A stretch of 64,000 bases of DNA from CAVTBX01 sp963733135 (GCA_963733135.1 CAVTBX010000006.1:28410-92409), one strand, 5' to 3'; counted from the stretch's first letter, positions 26,186-34,493 are shown. The notes: generated by a model not told the origin, from the letters alone. Program-made: numbers and translations.

Positions 26186-26395
26186 GTGGCCGAAGAACGA
26201 CGTCGTGACACCCTCAGGTCCTTTCTGATCGGCGGCTTGCTCGGCAGCGTCGCCGGAGCGGTCGCTGCCGGGCGGATGAAGGTACGCCCGGCGCCGACGC
26301 CCCGCGAGACCCCGGCGGGGCTCGCCGCCTTCGAGCGCGCGCCCTGCTACGAGGAGCTCGTCGAGCGGGAGCGCGAGGCCGCCGCCGAGCGCTAG
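26186..26395 (+). CDS. Small YtxH-like membrane-anchored protein
   Basis: 69 residues from GTG 26186. A single hydrophobic glycine-zipper segment (FLIGGLLGSVAGAVAAG, residues about 13-29) follows a basic N-terminus, and a charged tail ends EREREAAAER. This is the pattern of YtxH-type small stress proteins, though no firm family match is claimed. A good -10 box abuts the start, so it is probably leaderless. Its TAG stop lies in the arm of the 169-bp palindrome. Confidence 0.55.
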   Translation: MAEERRRDTLRSFLIGGLLGSVAGAVAAGRMKVRPAPTPRETPAGLAAFERAPCYEELVEREREAAAER

Positions 26396-26560
26396 AGGCT
26401 TGATGTGAAATGTGGCGGAGCCGCGGATGCCGCCTCAGACACTGCGTCAGGACATCCCGTCGCCCTTGCACGGGCCACCGGCCCGTGCCGCGGACGCCGA
26501 AACGCCCTGACTTGGTCTGAGACGCCCCCACGGGGCGCCAATTTCACATCAAGCCTCTAG
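26392..26560. repeat. 169-bp palindromic element, family 2, long form
   Basis: CTAGAGGCTTGATGTGAAAT (26392-26411) is the exact reverse complement of 26541-26560. Inside are side hairpins (GGCGGAGCCGC..., GCCCCCACGGGGC) and an apex GCACGGGC/GCCCGTGC, giving a branched fold. The gap is exactly the element: both convergent neighbours use a TAG inside its two tips as stop codon. It is related to the 105-bp element at 8462-8566, with compensatory changes in the arms. Confidence 0.88.
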
Positions 26561-28224
26561 TCGTCGGCCAGGCGGCGCGCCTCCTCGGCTGTCCTGAGGT
26601 TGAGCGGGGCGTCGCCGATCTCGAGCGCTTCGCCTAGGCGTTGCACCTGCGCGGTCGCCTCGAGGAACGCCTCCGGGGTGGGCGTGGGTTCCCGGCTTCG
26701 GATCACGAGGAACGGGCCGAACGCGCGGGCCTCGAAGTCGACGCCCGGCGAACGCTCGTCGATCGTGAGCTCGACCAGGGCCGGCCTGAGCGGGTGGTCG
26801 CTCGCATCCAGCACCCAGACCCCGTGGCCGAGCGGGGGATCCGCATCGCGCAGGGTCTCGAGCGCCAGCTTCGGATCGGCACGCGGCACGAAGCGCTGGC
26901 CGTACGGAGCCCCGCCATTCCAGGCGTCGAGGTAGGTGGGCTCGTACCCGAAGAGGACGTCGTCGGGGCGGGCGCGGTCCGCCAGCCACGCAGCCGCGTC
27001 GGCCCGCGCCGCCTCGCGCACGGCCGGCTCGCCGGTGTAGAGCCACGGAGTGCGGGCGAAGCCCCAGCCGATCTGGAGCGCGAGGAGGCTGACGAGCGCA
27101 AGCCCGGCAAGCACCGGCCCGGCTCGGCCGGCGAACCCGGCCACCGCGACGATCGCGACTGCGAGCGCTGTCGCCACGAAGGGCAGCGCGAAGATGAGAT
27201 GGCGCGGCTGGAGGAAGAGACCGTCGCCCGAGCTGGTCAGGAGCAGCGCAGCGGAAGGTACGGCGACCACCAGCCCGGCGAGAACAGCTGCCTCGAGGTT
27301 CTGGCGGGCCAGCAGCACGAGCCCCGCGAGCGCAGCGAGGGCAATCGGGATCAGGGCGGCGAGCCAGCCGGCCGTGAAGTCGCCGAGCGTTCCCCAGAGG
27401 TACTCGGCAATCTCCCCGGGGCTGCCGAGGGCTGCACCGCCCGGGCCTGCCTCTACCTCGAAGCGCGAGGCGAGTCGGGAGTAGACGATCCAGAGGGGCG
27501 TGGCTGCGACCGCGACGACGGCGACGGCGAGCCCGGGGCGAACGAGCGAGCGGGGGGCTCGCCGACAGGTCCACGCCACATAGACGACCTGGACTCCCAA
27601 GACGAGCGCGCCGTAGGGCTGCGCCGTGATCGCCGCGAGCATCGCAAGCCCCCAGAGCAGCCACCGCCCCGCGGTCAGCCGCTCGAGCGCTCGCATGAGG
27701 AGGAGGAACGAGAGCGCGGTCGTGAGCAAGAAGAGCCCGTACATCCGGCCGTAGATCGCGTGGAGATGCGTCGTCCAGCTCGCGGCCACGATGAGCGTGG
27801 CAACGACGGCGACGCGCTGCCCGGCGAGCCTGGACGCGAGCGCCGCGACCACCGGCAGTGCGAGCACCGCGGGGATCGCGGACAGGAGCCGAAGTGCGCC
27901 GAGCGTCTCCGACGCGCCGAGCACGAGGTGGGCGAGCAGGAAGTGGAGCGGCGCACCGCCTCGCTCCCAGACGGTGTCAAAGAGCTCGCCGAGCGGCTCG
28001 CGCGCGACGAAGAAGACGAGCGTCTCGTCCTCGTTCGGCGGCCAGGCGGTCAGGCGGGCGAGCACGAAGGCTGCGAGCCCGGCGGTGATGGCCGCGACGG
28101 CGACGAGGTAGGCGGTCGGAACCCGCGCGGAGGACGCGCCGGCGTCAGACCCGCTCGAGGCTGGCACACGTTGCCCGCGAGTGCCAGTGGCGGCCGCCTG
28201 CCCTGCTAGGCTCGTTTCCCGCAA
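26557..28224 (-). CDS. GT39/PMT-type membrane glycosyltransferase
   Basis: 555 residues with about eleven to twelve membrane helices. The first extracellular loop carries the acidic pair of this fold (WPPNEDETLVFFVAREPLGELFDTVWERGGAPLHFLL), as in protein mannosyltransferases and ArnT-like enzymes that use polyprenyl-phosphate sugars. A soluble C-terminal part follows (about residues 390-540). The first codon in the long frame is TTG at 28224; a GTG about 25 codons later is possible. Acceptor unknown. Convergent with the 69-residue gene across the 169-bp palindrome. Confidence 0.78.
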   Translation of the reverse strand: MRETSLAGQAAATGTRGQRVPASSGSDAGASSARVPTAYLVAVAAITAGLAAFVLARLTAWPPNEDETLVFFVAREPLGELFDTVWERGGAPLHFLLAHLVLGASETLGALRLLSAIPAVLALPVVAALASRLAGQRVAVVATLIVAASWTTHLHAIYGRMYGLFLLTTALSFLLLMRALERLTAGRWLLWGLAMLAAITAQPYGALVLGVQVVYVAWTCRRAPRSLVRPGLAVAVVAVAATPLWIVYSRLASRFEVEAGPGGAALGSPGEIAEYLWGTLGDFTAGWLAALIPIALAALAGLVLLARQNLEAAVLAGLVVAVPSAALLLTSSGDGLFLQPRHLIFALPFVATALAVAIVAVAGFAGRAGPVLAGLALVSLLALQIGWGFARTPWLYTGEPAVREAARADAAAWLADRARPDDVLFGYEPTYLDAWNGGAPYGQRFVPRADPKLALETLRDADPPLGHGVWVLDASDHPLRPALVELTIDERSPGVDFEARAFGPFLVIRSREPTPTPEAFLEATAQVQRLGEALEIGDAPLNLRTAEEARRLADD

Positions 28225-28247
28225 ATCGGGCGTTTTTCCTCCTCTTC

Positions 28248-28550
28248 ATGCCCATCTACGAGTATCGCTGCCCCAACGGCCACACCTTCGAGCTCCTACA
28301 GCGGATGAGCGATCCTCCGGCGGGAGAGTGCCAGATCTGTGGTGAGAGCCCGGTCGAGAAAGTGCTGTATCCGGCCGCGATCCACTTCAAGGGCTCGGGG
28401 TTCTACTCGACCGACTACGGCCGGGGTGGGAAGAAGCGCGAGGGCGCCAAGGAGGGTGAGGGTGCCGGGAAGGAAGGCGGCTCCTCCGACTCCGGCGACT
28501 CGAAGCCCGCGGACAAGAAGTCCGAACCGAAGAAGGCCGCCGAAGCCTGA
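28248..28550 (+). CDS. FmdB-family zinc ribbon protein
   Basis: 100 residues. The N-terminal 45 residues are the FmdB/CxxC regulatory zinc ribbon: MPIYEYRCPNGHTFELLQ, then ECQICGESPVEKVLYPA. The tail is low-complexity and strongly charged (Lys, Glu, Gly, Ser). The typical FKGSGFYSTDY motif is present between the two parts. Proteins of this type are common in actinobacteria; a regulatory role is often stated but not proven. Confidence 0.85.
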   Translation: MPIYEYRCPNGHTFELLQRMSDPPAGECQICGESPVEKVLYPAAIHFKGSGFYSTDYGRGGKKREGAKEGEGAGKEGGSSDSGDSKPADKKSEPKKAAEA

Positions 28551-28612
28551 TCGTCAGGCTTGCATCGCACCGTCCTTTGGCCAGAACGGCCACGGGACGG
28601 GGCTGAGCCGGG

Positions 28613-29797
28613 CTAGCCCGGGCCGCCGACGCGGCAGCCGGGCTCGAGCGGCTGACCGGGCGGGGAAGGCTGCGGGGCGCTCTCGCCCAGGATCATCTGG
28701 ATGACCTCGGCGTTGTCCTCGCTCCCGAGGATGACTGAGGCGCCGCCGATGTCCGCGAGCGAGCCGCCCAGGTGGCAGGAGAGCGACTGGCTCGCTGGCG
28801 CGCGGAACTTCACCCAGCCGAGCTGGATGATCTCGTTGGCTGAGAGGTCGGTCGCAAGCGGCTTCACGAGGTCGTCGCCCATGAAGGGCATGCGCGAGAA
28901 GCCGTAGAAGCCCACGACCTTGTTCGAGATCGCCTGGGTGACCTGTTGCTGGCGTTCCCCCCGCGTGAGGTCGGAGTCCGACGGGTCGAGCTCGTTCTTG
29001 CGCACGCGCGAGTAGATGAGCGCGCGGCGGCCGTTCAGCTCCTGCTCGCCTTTCCGGAAGCGCCAGCCGGGCCACTCCTGGCAGCGGGCCGGGGTGCCGA
29101 ACGGGCACTCGAACTTCGAGAGGATCGGCTTCTTTACGTTGACCGTGATGCCTCCGACCGCGTCCACGACGTCGCCGAAGGTGGCGAGATCGACAAGTAC
29201 GACGTGGTTGATCGCGAGCCCGGTCACGTTCTGCACGGTGCGGATCGCAAGTGCGGGACCGCCGAGCGCGTAGGCAGCGTTGATCCGATCCTCGCCGTGG
29301 CCCGGAATCTGGACGCGGAGGTCACGAGGGATCGAGAGCTGGGCGATGCGATGGTCGTCCGGATCCGTGTGGACGACCAGGATCGAGTCGGCGCGCCCCG
29401 TCCCTGTGCGCCCGGCGGCGCCCACGTCGGCTCCGAGCACGAGGATGTTGGTCGGGTTCGTCCAGAGCGCGCCCTCCTGGGGCGAGAGCGCGCGCTCGGC
29501 AGCGGGCGGCAGGCGGTCGTTCGCCTCCTTGACTCCGCTTCGAAACGCGAGGTAGCCGAGCAGGAGCCAGACCGCGAGGAGGATGACCAGGAAGAGGACG
29601 ACTCCGAGGACCCAGCGCCCCCACCGGCGTCGCTTCCGAGGTGCCGGCGCCTCGTGCGTGCCCGCGTAACCGTCGCCGTCGTCACCCCAAGCGCCGCGTT
29701 CCTCCCGGGGCGGTGCCGGCTTCGGCCGCAGGGGCTTGATGGGGCCGCGCGAGCGGCCGCCGCGGTAGACGCGGTAGGGCTTCTCCTTGCCTGGCAC
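28613..29797 (-). CDS. LytR-CpsA-Psr family cell-wall ligase
   Basis: 394 residues. A basic cytoplasmic N-terminus (about 55 residues) and one membrane helix (WVLGVVLFLVILLAVWLLLGYLAF) precede the extracellular LCP domain. Conserved features include NILVLGADVG, GRADSILVVHTDPD, LSIPRDLRVQIPG and NHVVLVDLATFGDVVDAVGGITVNV, with the Arg and Asp residues that bind polyprenyl pyrophosphate. It also has GRRALIYSRVRKNELD. These enzymes attach wall polymers to peptidoglycan. It is divergent from the glucokinase gene. Confidence 0.9.
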   Translation of the reverse strand: MPGKEKPYRVYRGGRSRGPIKPLRPKPAPPREERGAWGDDGDGYAGTHEAPAPRKRRRWGRWVLGVVLFLVILLAVWLLLGYLAFRSGVKEANDRLPPAAERALSPQEGALWTNPTNILVLGADVGAAGRTGTGRADSILVVHTDPDDHRIAQLSIPRDLRVQIPGHGEDRINAAYALGGPALAIRTVQNVTGLAINHVVLVDLATFGDVVDAVGGITVNVKKPILSKFECPFGTPARCQEWPGWRFRKGEQELNGRRALIYSRVRKNELDPSDSDLTRGERQQQVTQAISNKVVGFYGFSRMPFMGDDLVKPLATDLSANEIIQLGWVKFRAPASQSLSCHLGGSLADIGGASVILGSEDNAEVIQMILGESAPQPSPPGQPLEPGCRVGGPG

Positions 29798-29849
29798 GGC
29801 GACGGGTTATGGTAGCCAGGCCCTCGGACCGGTCCGGAGGAGCATGGTG

Positions 29850-30809
29850 ATGACCGACGCCCGCGTAATCGCGATGGACATCGGCGGAACGAAGCTCCTG
29901 ACGGGTGTTGTCGGGCGAGACGGCGTCGTCGTCGAGCGGTCGATTGCCGACACCGAGCAGTCGAGCCAGGACGCGCTCGTCACGCAGATCGAGGGCGCGA
30001 TCGAGGCGTTCGTCGACGATGACGTCGTCGGGATCGGCGTCGGCGTCTGCTCCCTCATCGACCAGCGGACCGGGGAGGCCGTCTCGTCGGTGAACATTCC
30101 CATCCAGGGCCTGCGCCTGCGGGATCGGATTCAGGAGCGTTTCGGCCTGCCGACCGGCATCGACAACGATGCGAATGCCGCGGCGCTCGCCGAGCATGTC
30201 TTCGGTGCGGGACGCGGGACGAGACACATGGTCCTGCTCACGCTCGGCACCGGGATCGGTGGGGGGCTGATCCTGAACGGAGAGCTCTACCGCGGCGCCT
30301 ACGGGGCTGCCGCCGAGCTCGGGCACATCACGATCGACCTCGACGGGCCTCCGTGTCAGGGCTCCTGCCCTGGGATCGGTCACCTCGAGGTGCTCGCCTC
30401 GGGAACCGCTGCGGGAGTGCTCATACGCGAGGTCGCGGCCGAGCGGCCGGACGGAGACCTGGGCCGCGCGGCGGCGGACGGCCGGAGGGTCGACGCGAAG
30501 CTCGCGGTCGAGCTCGCGCGACAGGGGGACGGCGACGCCCGCGCTGCGTTGACGCGCATCGGCCGGCGGCTCGGCGTGGGGATCGCGAACTACGTCAACA
30601 TCTTCAACCCTGAGCTCGTCGTCCTCGGAGGCGGGTTCTCGCGCGCCGCCGAGCTCCTCGTCGAGCCCGCGCTCGAGGTCGTTCGCGAGCAGGCGCTCGA
30701 GCCGTCTCGGTCGAGCGTTCGGATCGCGCTCGCCATCCTCGGAGTCGAGGCGGGCCTAGTCGGCGCGGGCCTCGTCGGCTTCGAGGCGGCCGATGCCGCC
30801 AAAGCCTGA
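29850..30809 (+). CDS. ROK-family glucokinase
   Basis: About 319 residues. ATG 29850, GTG 29847 and ATG 29844 all follow the GGAGG at 29836-29840; spacing favours 29847 or 29850. The phosphate loop is MDIGGTKLLTGVV and the sugar site includes DNDANAAALAEHVFGAGRG. ROK enzymes normally have a zinc motif CxCGxxGCxE; here it reads CQGSCPGIGHLE, so one Cys is His. ATP glucose phosphotransferase is the likely activity. It overlaps rsmI by 17 bases. Confidence 0.83.
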   Translation: MTDARVIAMDIGGTKLLTGVVGRDGVVVERSIADTEQSSQDALVTQIEGAIEAFVDDDVVGIGVGVCSLIDQRTGEAVSSVNIPIQGLRLRDRIQERFGLPTGIDNDANAAALAEHVFGAGRGTRHMVLLTLGTGIGGGLILNGELYRGAYGAAAELGHITIDLDGPPCQGSCPGIGHLEVLASGTAAGVLIREVAAERPDGDLGRAAADGRRVDAKLAVELARQGDGDARAALTRIGRRLGVGIANYVNIFNPELVVLGGGFSRAAELLVEPALEVVREQALEPSRSSVRIALAILGVEAGLVGAGLVGFEAADAAKA

Positions 30810-31617
30810 CGCTCCCGGGACGCTCGTCGTCTGCCCGACTCCGATCGGGAATCTCGAGGATGTCACCCTGCGCGTCCTGCGAGAGCTCGGGAAGGCTGAT
30901 CTTGTGCTCTGCGAGGACACGCGGCGGACGCGCGTTCTCCTAGAGCATCACGGCATCCGCGCGAGGCTCGCAAGCCTTCACCGCCATAACGAGGCGGGCC
31001 GAACCGCCGAGGTGCTGCCGCGGCTCGAGGCGGGCGAGCGCATCGCCGTCGCGTCCGACGCCGGCCTGCCGGGCGTGAACGACCCGGGCGCACGCCTGAT
31101 CGCCGCGGCGATCAGGCGCGGCGTCCGGGTCACCATCCTGCCCGGCCCTTCTGCGGTCGAGACGGCGCTCGTCGCGAGCGGCCTCGTCGGCGACCGGTAT
31201 GCGTTCGTGGGCTACCTGCCGCGCCGCCGGGAAGCGCTCGATCGCCTCTGGGAGGAGCTCCCGCCCGGCGGCCCGACGGTCGCCTTCGAGTCTCCGAGGC
31301 GGCTGCCCGCCACGCTCGCGAGTCTCGCGGCAGTGGATCCGGAGCGGCCCGTCGCCGTATGCCGCGAGCTGACGAAGCGCTTCGAGGAGGTAGTCCGCGG
31401 CCCCGCGGTGGAGCTCGCCGCGCGCTTCGCCGAGCCACCGAAGGGCGAGGTAACACTGGTGGTCGGCCGGCCGCGGGAGCGGGAGAGCGACGACTCGGAG
31501 GCCCTGGCAGCCGTGGCCGAGCTCGTCGGCGCGGGCACGCCCAGACGCAAGGCGGCCGAGGTCGTCGCCCGTCTTACGGGTGTCGCCAGAAACAGGCTCT
31601 ATCGAGACTCTCTGTAG
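30793..31617 (+). CDS. rsmI: 16S rRNA (cytidine-1402-2'-O)-methyltransferase
   Basis: 274 residues. Family features: LVVCPTPIGNLEDVTLRVL at the start, LVLCEDTRRTRVLLEHHGI, the SAM loop VASDAGLPGVNDPGARLI and LPGPSAVETALVASGL, then FVGYLPRR and TVAFESPRRL. The C-terminal helix-turn-helix-like part ends GVARNRLYRDSL. The TAG stop is the TAG of a GTAG-headed REP palindrome, so that repeat defines the end of the protein. Confidence 0.95.
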   Translation: MPPKPDAPGTLVVCPTPIGNLEDVTLRVLRELGKADLVLCEDTRRTRVLLEHHGIRARLASLHRHNEAGRTAEVLPRLEAGERIAVASDAGLPGVNDPGARLIAAAIRRGVRVTILPGPSAVETALVASGLVGDRYAFVGYLPRRREALDRLWEELPPGGPTVAFESPRRLPATLASLAAVDPERPVAVCRELTKRFEEVVRGPAVELAARFAEPPKGEVTLVVGRPRERESDDSEALAAVAELVGAGTPRRKAAEVVARLTGVARNRLYRDSL

Positions 31618-31637
31618 GGGCGGGATTCATCCCGCCC
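31614..31637 (+). repeat. GTAG-headed REP-like palindrome after rsmI
   Basis: GTAG followed by GGGCGGGATTCATCCCGCCC. The stem differs from the other units by several paired bases while keeping the head and the loop size. It overlaps the rsmI stop codon and lies seven bases before the end of the convergent AbrB-like gene. Confidence 0.85.
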
Positions 31638-31643
31638 ACGCGG

Positions 31644-31916
31644 TTACGTGGCCGTGGCCAGCTCGCCGATGCACGGCCGGCACACCGACCGGCCCCGGTG
31701 CTCGGCCAGATCCTCGTCGCGGCCGCAGAAGAGGCACACGCTCTGAGCCTTGGCGAGCAGGATCGTCTCGCCCTTGACCGCGATCTCGACGGGATCCTTC
31801 TCGGAGATCCCGAGGCGCTTCCGGATCTCGATCGGAATCACGATCCGGCCGAGCTCGTCGATGTGCCTGACGATCCCCGTTGAGATCACTCCCCCCTTCG
31901 CAGCCAAGGTGGACAC
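31644..31916 (-). CDS. AbrB/SpoVT-type regulator with C-terminal zinc ribbon
   Basis: 90 residues. The N-terminal half is a swapped-hairpin AbrB DNA-binding domain (GIVRHIDELGRIVIPIEIRKRLGI...VEIAVKGETILLAK). The C-terminal half has two Cys pairs, CLFCGRDED and CRPCIGEL, that should bind one zinc ion. This is a variant of the AbrB transition-state regulators in which the second half is replaced by a metal finger. Target genes are unknown. It is transcribed away from metG. Confidence 0.8.
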   Translation of the reverse strand: MSTLAAKGGVISTGIVRHIDELGRIVIPIEIRKRLGISEKDPVEIAVKGETILLAKAQSVCLFCGRDEDLAEHRGRSVCRPCIGELATAT

Positions 31917-31990
31917 CCAGGTTTCGTCCCCGCTTCGTACCGATTGAAAACCGTAGCAGCGACCCCAAAAAAGGCCGCCGTATCATGGCC

Positions 31991-32156
31991 TAGTGCCCCT
32001 CCACGCGATACGCGCCCGCTTCTGGCCCGCGATCACGCTCCGCCAGGGTTCACCCTCGCCCTTGCCAAGGCTGCCAGCCTTGGCGGCGGACGAGTGCGGC
32101 CCCTCGCTTGGTGCTCGCAACCCAGAAGCTGGACGGCATCACCTGAAGGGGCACTA
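31991..32156. repeat. 166-bp imperfect palindrome abutting metG
   Basis: TAGTGCCCCT (31991-32000) and AGGGGCACTA (32147-32156) are perfect inverted ends. Inner arms pair over most of their length (CGCTTCTGG on the left against CCAGAAGCT on the right). The apex GCCAAGGCT-GCC-AGCCTTGGC (32064-32084) lies exactly at the midpoint. The design matches the other long palindromes but the sequence is different. The next base after the element begins the codon ATC where metG should start. Confidence 0.82.
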
Positions 32157-33680
32157 ATCCGGTTCTACGTCACCACGCCGATCTACTACGTGAACTCGAG
32201 GCCGCACATCGGCCATGCGTACACGACGATCGCTGCGGACATCCTCGCGCGGCATCACCGTCAGCGCGGTGACGAGACGTTCTTCTTGACCGGGACCGAC
32301 GAGAACGCCTCCAAGAACGTGCGATCGGCCGAGGAAGCCGGTGTCGACCCGAAGACGTTCGTCGACCGGCTCGTCGAAGAGCACTGGCGCCCCTTGCCCG
32401 ACCGCGTCGGCGCCTCGCACGACTTCTTCATCCGAACGACGGACGAAGGCCACAAGCGCTTCGTCCAGGACTTCGTCCAGCGGATCTACGACAACGGGCA
32501 CATCTACCAAGACACGTACGCGGGGCTCTACTGCGTCGGCCACGAGGCGTTCATGAACGAGTCCGAGCTCGTCGACGGCAAGTGCCCCGAGCACGGGACA
32601 GTGCCCGAGTGGATCGAGGAGCGGAACTGGTTCTTCCGCCTCTCCGCTTTCCAGGATGACCTCCTCGCCCTCTACGACGAACGGCCGGACTTCGTCCTGC
32701 CGGAGTTCCGCCGGAACGAGGCTCGGAGCTTCGTCGAGGGCGGCCTCCAGGACTTTTCCCTCTCGCGCGCCGGCCAGCCCTGGGGCATCCCGATTCCCTG
32801 GGACCCGAGCCAAGTCGTCTACGTGTGGGTCGACGCGCTCATCAACTACCTCTCGGCGCTCACCTACGCCCGCGAGGGCGACGACCTCCGCGAGACGTTC
32901 TGGCCGGTCGCGCGGCACATGATCGGCAAGGACATCCTGCGCTTCCATTGCGTCTTCTGGCCCGCCCTCCTCCTGGCCGCGGGGTACGAGGTGCCACGCC
33001 AGGTCTTCGTTCACGGCTACCTCGTGCTCGACGACCGGAAGATCTCGAAGTCGCTTGGGAACGTCATCGACCCGCTCGACCTGCTCGACGTCTACGGCGT
33101 CGATCCCGTGCGCTACTACGTGGCCCGTGTGGCCCGTTTCGGCCACGACGGCAATGCCTCAGTCGACGACCTGCACACGCGCTACGAGCGTGAGCTCGGC
33201 AACGACCTTGGGAATCTCGTCTCTCGGACGACGGCGATGATCGCGCGCTACCGCGACGGCTCGGTCGGGTCGCACGCCTGGGACTCGCCGCTTCGGGCCG
33301 ATCTCGACGCGCTCGGCCCCGATGTCGCGCGCCTGCTGGACGTGTGGGATCTCTCCGGAGCCCTCGATCGGATCTGGGAGACGATCCGAAGCCTCAACCG
33401 CCACGTCGAGGAGACGGCGCCGTGGCAGCTCGCGAAGGACGACGCGAAGGCCGAGGATCTCGACCGCACGCTCTACGACCTCGCAGACGGCCTTCGGTCT
33501 GTCGCGATCGCTGTGGCCTCGTACCTGCCGGAGTCGGCACCGCGGATCCTGGCCGCGCTCGGACAGCCCGGAGACCTGGCCTGGGAGCGAATCGGATACG
33601 GACGCTGGACGGCCGCCGAGGGAATCCGAGCCGCCGAGCCGCTGTTCCCGCGGGTCGAGTCGGCCGCGCCGGCGGCGTGA
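32157..33680 (+). CDS. metG: Methionyl-tRNA synthetase, start codon ATC or lost
   Basis: About 507 residues. Class I signatures are present: PHIGHAY (HIGH box), KISKSLGN (KMSKS box) and the WVDALINYL segment. The family N-terminus MRFYVTTPIYYVN appears as I-R-F-Y-V-T..., because the codon at 32157 is ATC. AAGGGG stands six bases before it at the usual distance for a ribosome-binding site. The only canonical in-frame start nearby is GTG 32094, within the apex side of the 166-bp palindrome, which would add 21 unrelated residues. It heads metG-tatD-rsmA-ispE. Confidence 0.93.
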   Translation: MRFYVTTPIYYVNSRPHIGHAYTTIAADILARHHRQRGDETFFLTGTDENASKNVRSAEEAGVDPKTFVDRLVEEHWRPLPDRVGASHDFFIRTTDEGHKRFVQDFVQRIYDNGHIYQDTYAGLYCVGHEAFMNESELVDGKCPEHGTVPEWIEERNWFFRLSAFQDDLLALYDERPDFVLPEFRRNEARSFVEGGLQDFSLSRAGQPWGIPIPWDPSQVVYVWVDALINYLSALTYAREGDDLRETFWPVARHMIGKDILRFHCVFWPALLLAAGYEVPRQVFVHGYLVLDDRKISKSLGNVIDPLDLLDVYGVDPVRYYVARVARFGHDGNASVDDLHTRYERELGNDLGNLVSRTTAMIARYRDGSVGSHAWDSPLRADLDALGPDVARLLDVWDLSGALDRIWETIRSLNRHVEETAPWQLAKDDAKAEDLDRTLYDLADGLRSVAIAVASYLPESAPRILAALGQPGDLAWERIGYGRWTAAEGIRAAEPLFPRVESAAPAA

Positions 33681-34453
33681 TCGACACCCACGCGCACCTC
33701 GACGCGCTCGACGACCCGGGCGCGGCGCTCGCGCGGGCCCGCGAGGCCGGCGTCACGCGGGTGATCACGATCGGCACCAGCCTCGACTCGTGTCGCCGCG
33801 TTCTCGAGCTCGCCGAGTCCGAGGACGGCGTCTTCGCTGTGCTCGGCGTCCATCCCCACGATGCGGGCTCGGCCGGCTACAAGGAGGTGGCCGCACTGGC
33901 CGAACTCCTCGACCACCCCAAGGCGGTCGGGGTCGGCGAGACCGGGCTCGATCACTACCGCGACTACGCGCCGCGCGCGCGCCAAGCAGTTCTCTTCCGT
34001 CAGCAGGCTGCCCTCGCGGTCGAGACCGGCAAGGCGCTCGTCGTCCATACGCGGGCCGCCGAGGAGGAAACCGTCGCGGTGCTGCATGAGCTACCCGCCG
34101 GGGCGACGGTGATCCTCCACTGCTTCTCGTCGGCGGCGCTCCTCGAGCCTGCGCTCGAGCACGGCTGGTACTGCTCCTTCGCGGGCAACATGACCTACCC
34201 CAAGGCTGCCGAGCTCCGCTGGGCCGCCGCACGCGTTCCGGCCGACAGGATCCTGGCCGAGACGGACTCGCCTTACCTGACGCCGCAGGCGGTCCGCGGG
34301 AAGACGAACGAGCCCGCGTTCGTCCGGCACACGCTGCGAGTCCTGGCCGAAGCCCGGGACGAGGAACCCGAAGCTCTCGAGGCGCACATCGAGGCGAACG
34401 CCAACATCGTCTTCGGGCTCCCCGGTCCAAGCAACAGTCTGCTAATTCCGTGA
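33677..34453 (+). CDS. tatD: TatD-family deoxyribonuclease
   Basis: 258 residues from GTG 33677, overlapping the metG stop by four bases (GTGA). The metal site HAHLD is at residues 4-8. Other motifs are GVHPHD, GVGETGLDHYRD, VVHTRAAEEE, LHCFSS and the final LAETDSPYLTP. It is a metal-dependent 3'-5' exonuclease-like hydrolase. The order metG-tatD-rsmA-ispE is common in actinobacteria; an rpf gene often found inside it is missing here. Confidence 0.93.
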   Translation: MIDTHAHLDALDDPGAALARAREAGVTRVITIGTSLDSCRRVLELAESEDGVFAVLGVHPHDAGSAGYKEVAALAELLDHPKAVGVGETGLDHYRDYAPRARQAVLFRQQAALAVETGKALVVHTRAAEEETVAVLHELPAGATVILHCFSSAALLEPALEHGWYCSFAGNMTYPKAAELRWAAARVPADRILAETDSPYLTPQAVRGKTNEPAFVRHTLRVLAEARDEEPEALEAHIEANANIVFGLPGPSNSLLIP

Positions 34454-34493
34454 GCGTCCGCCTGGCACGGGACACCGCACAGAACGAAGCATT

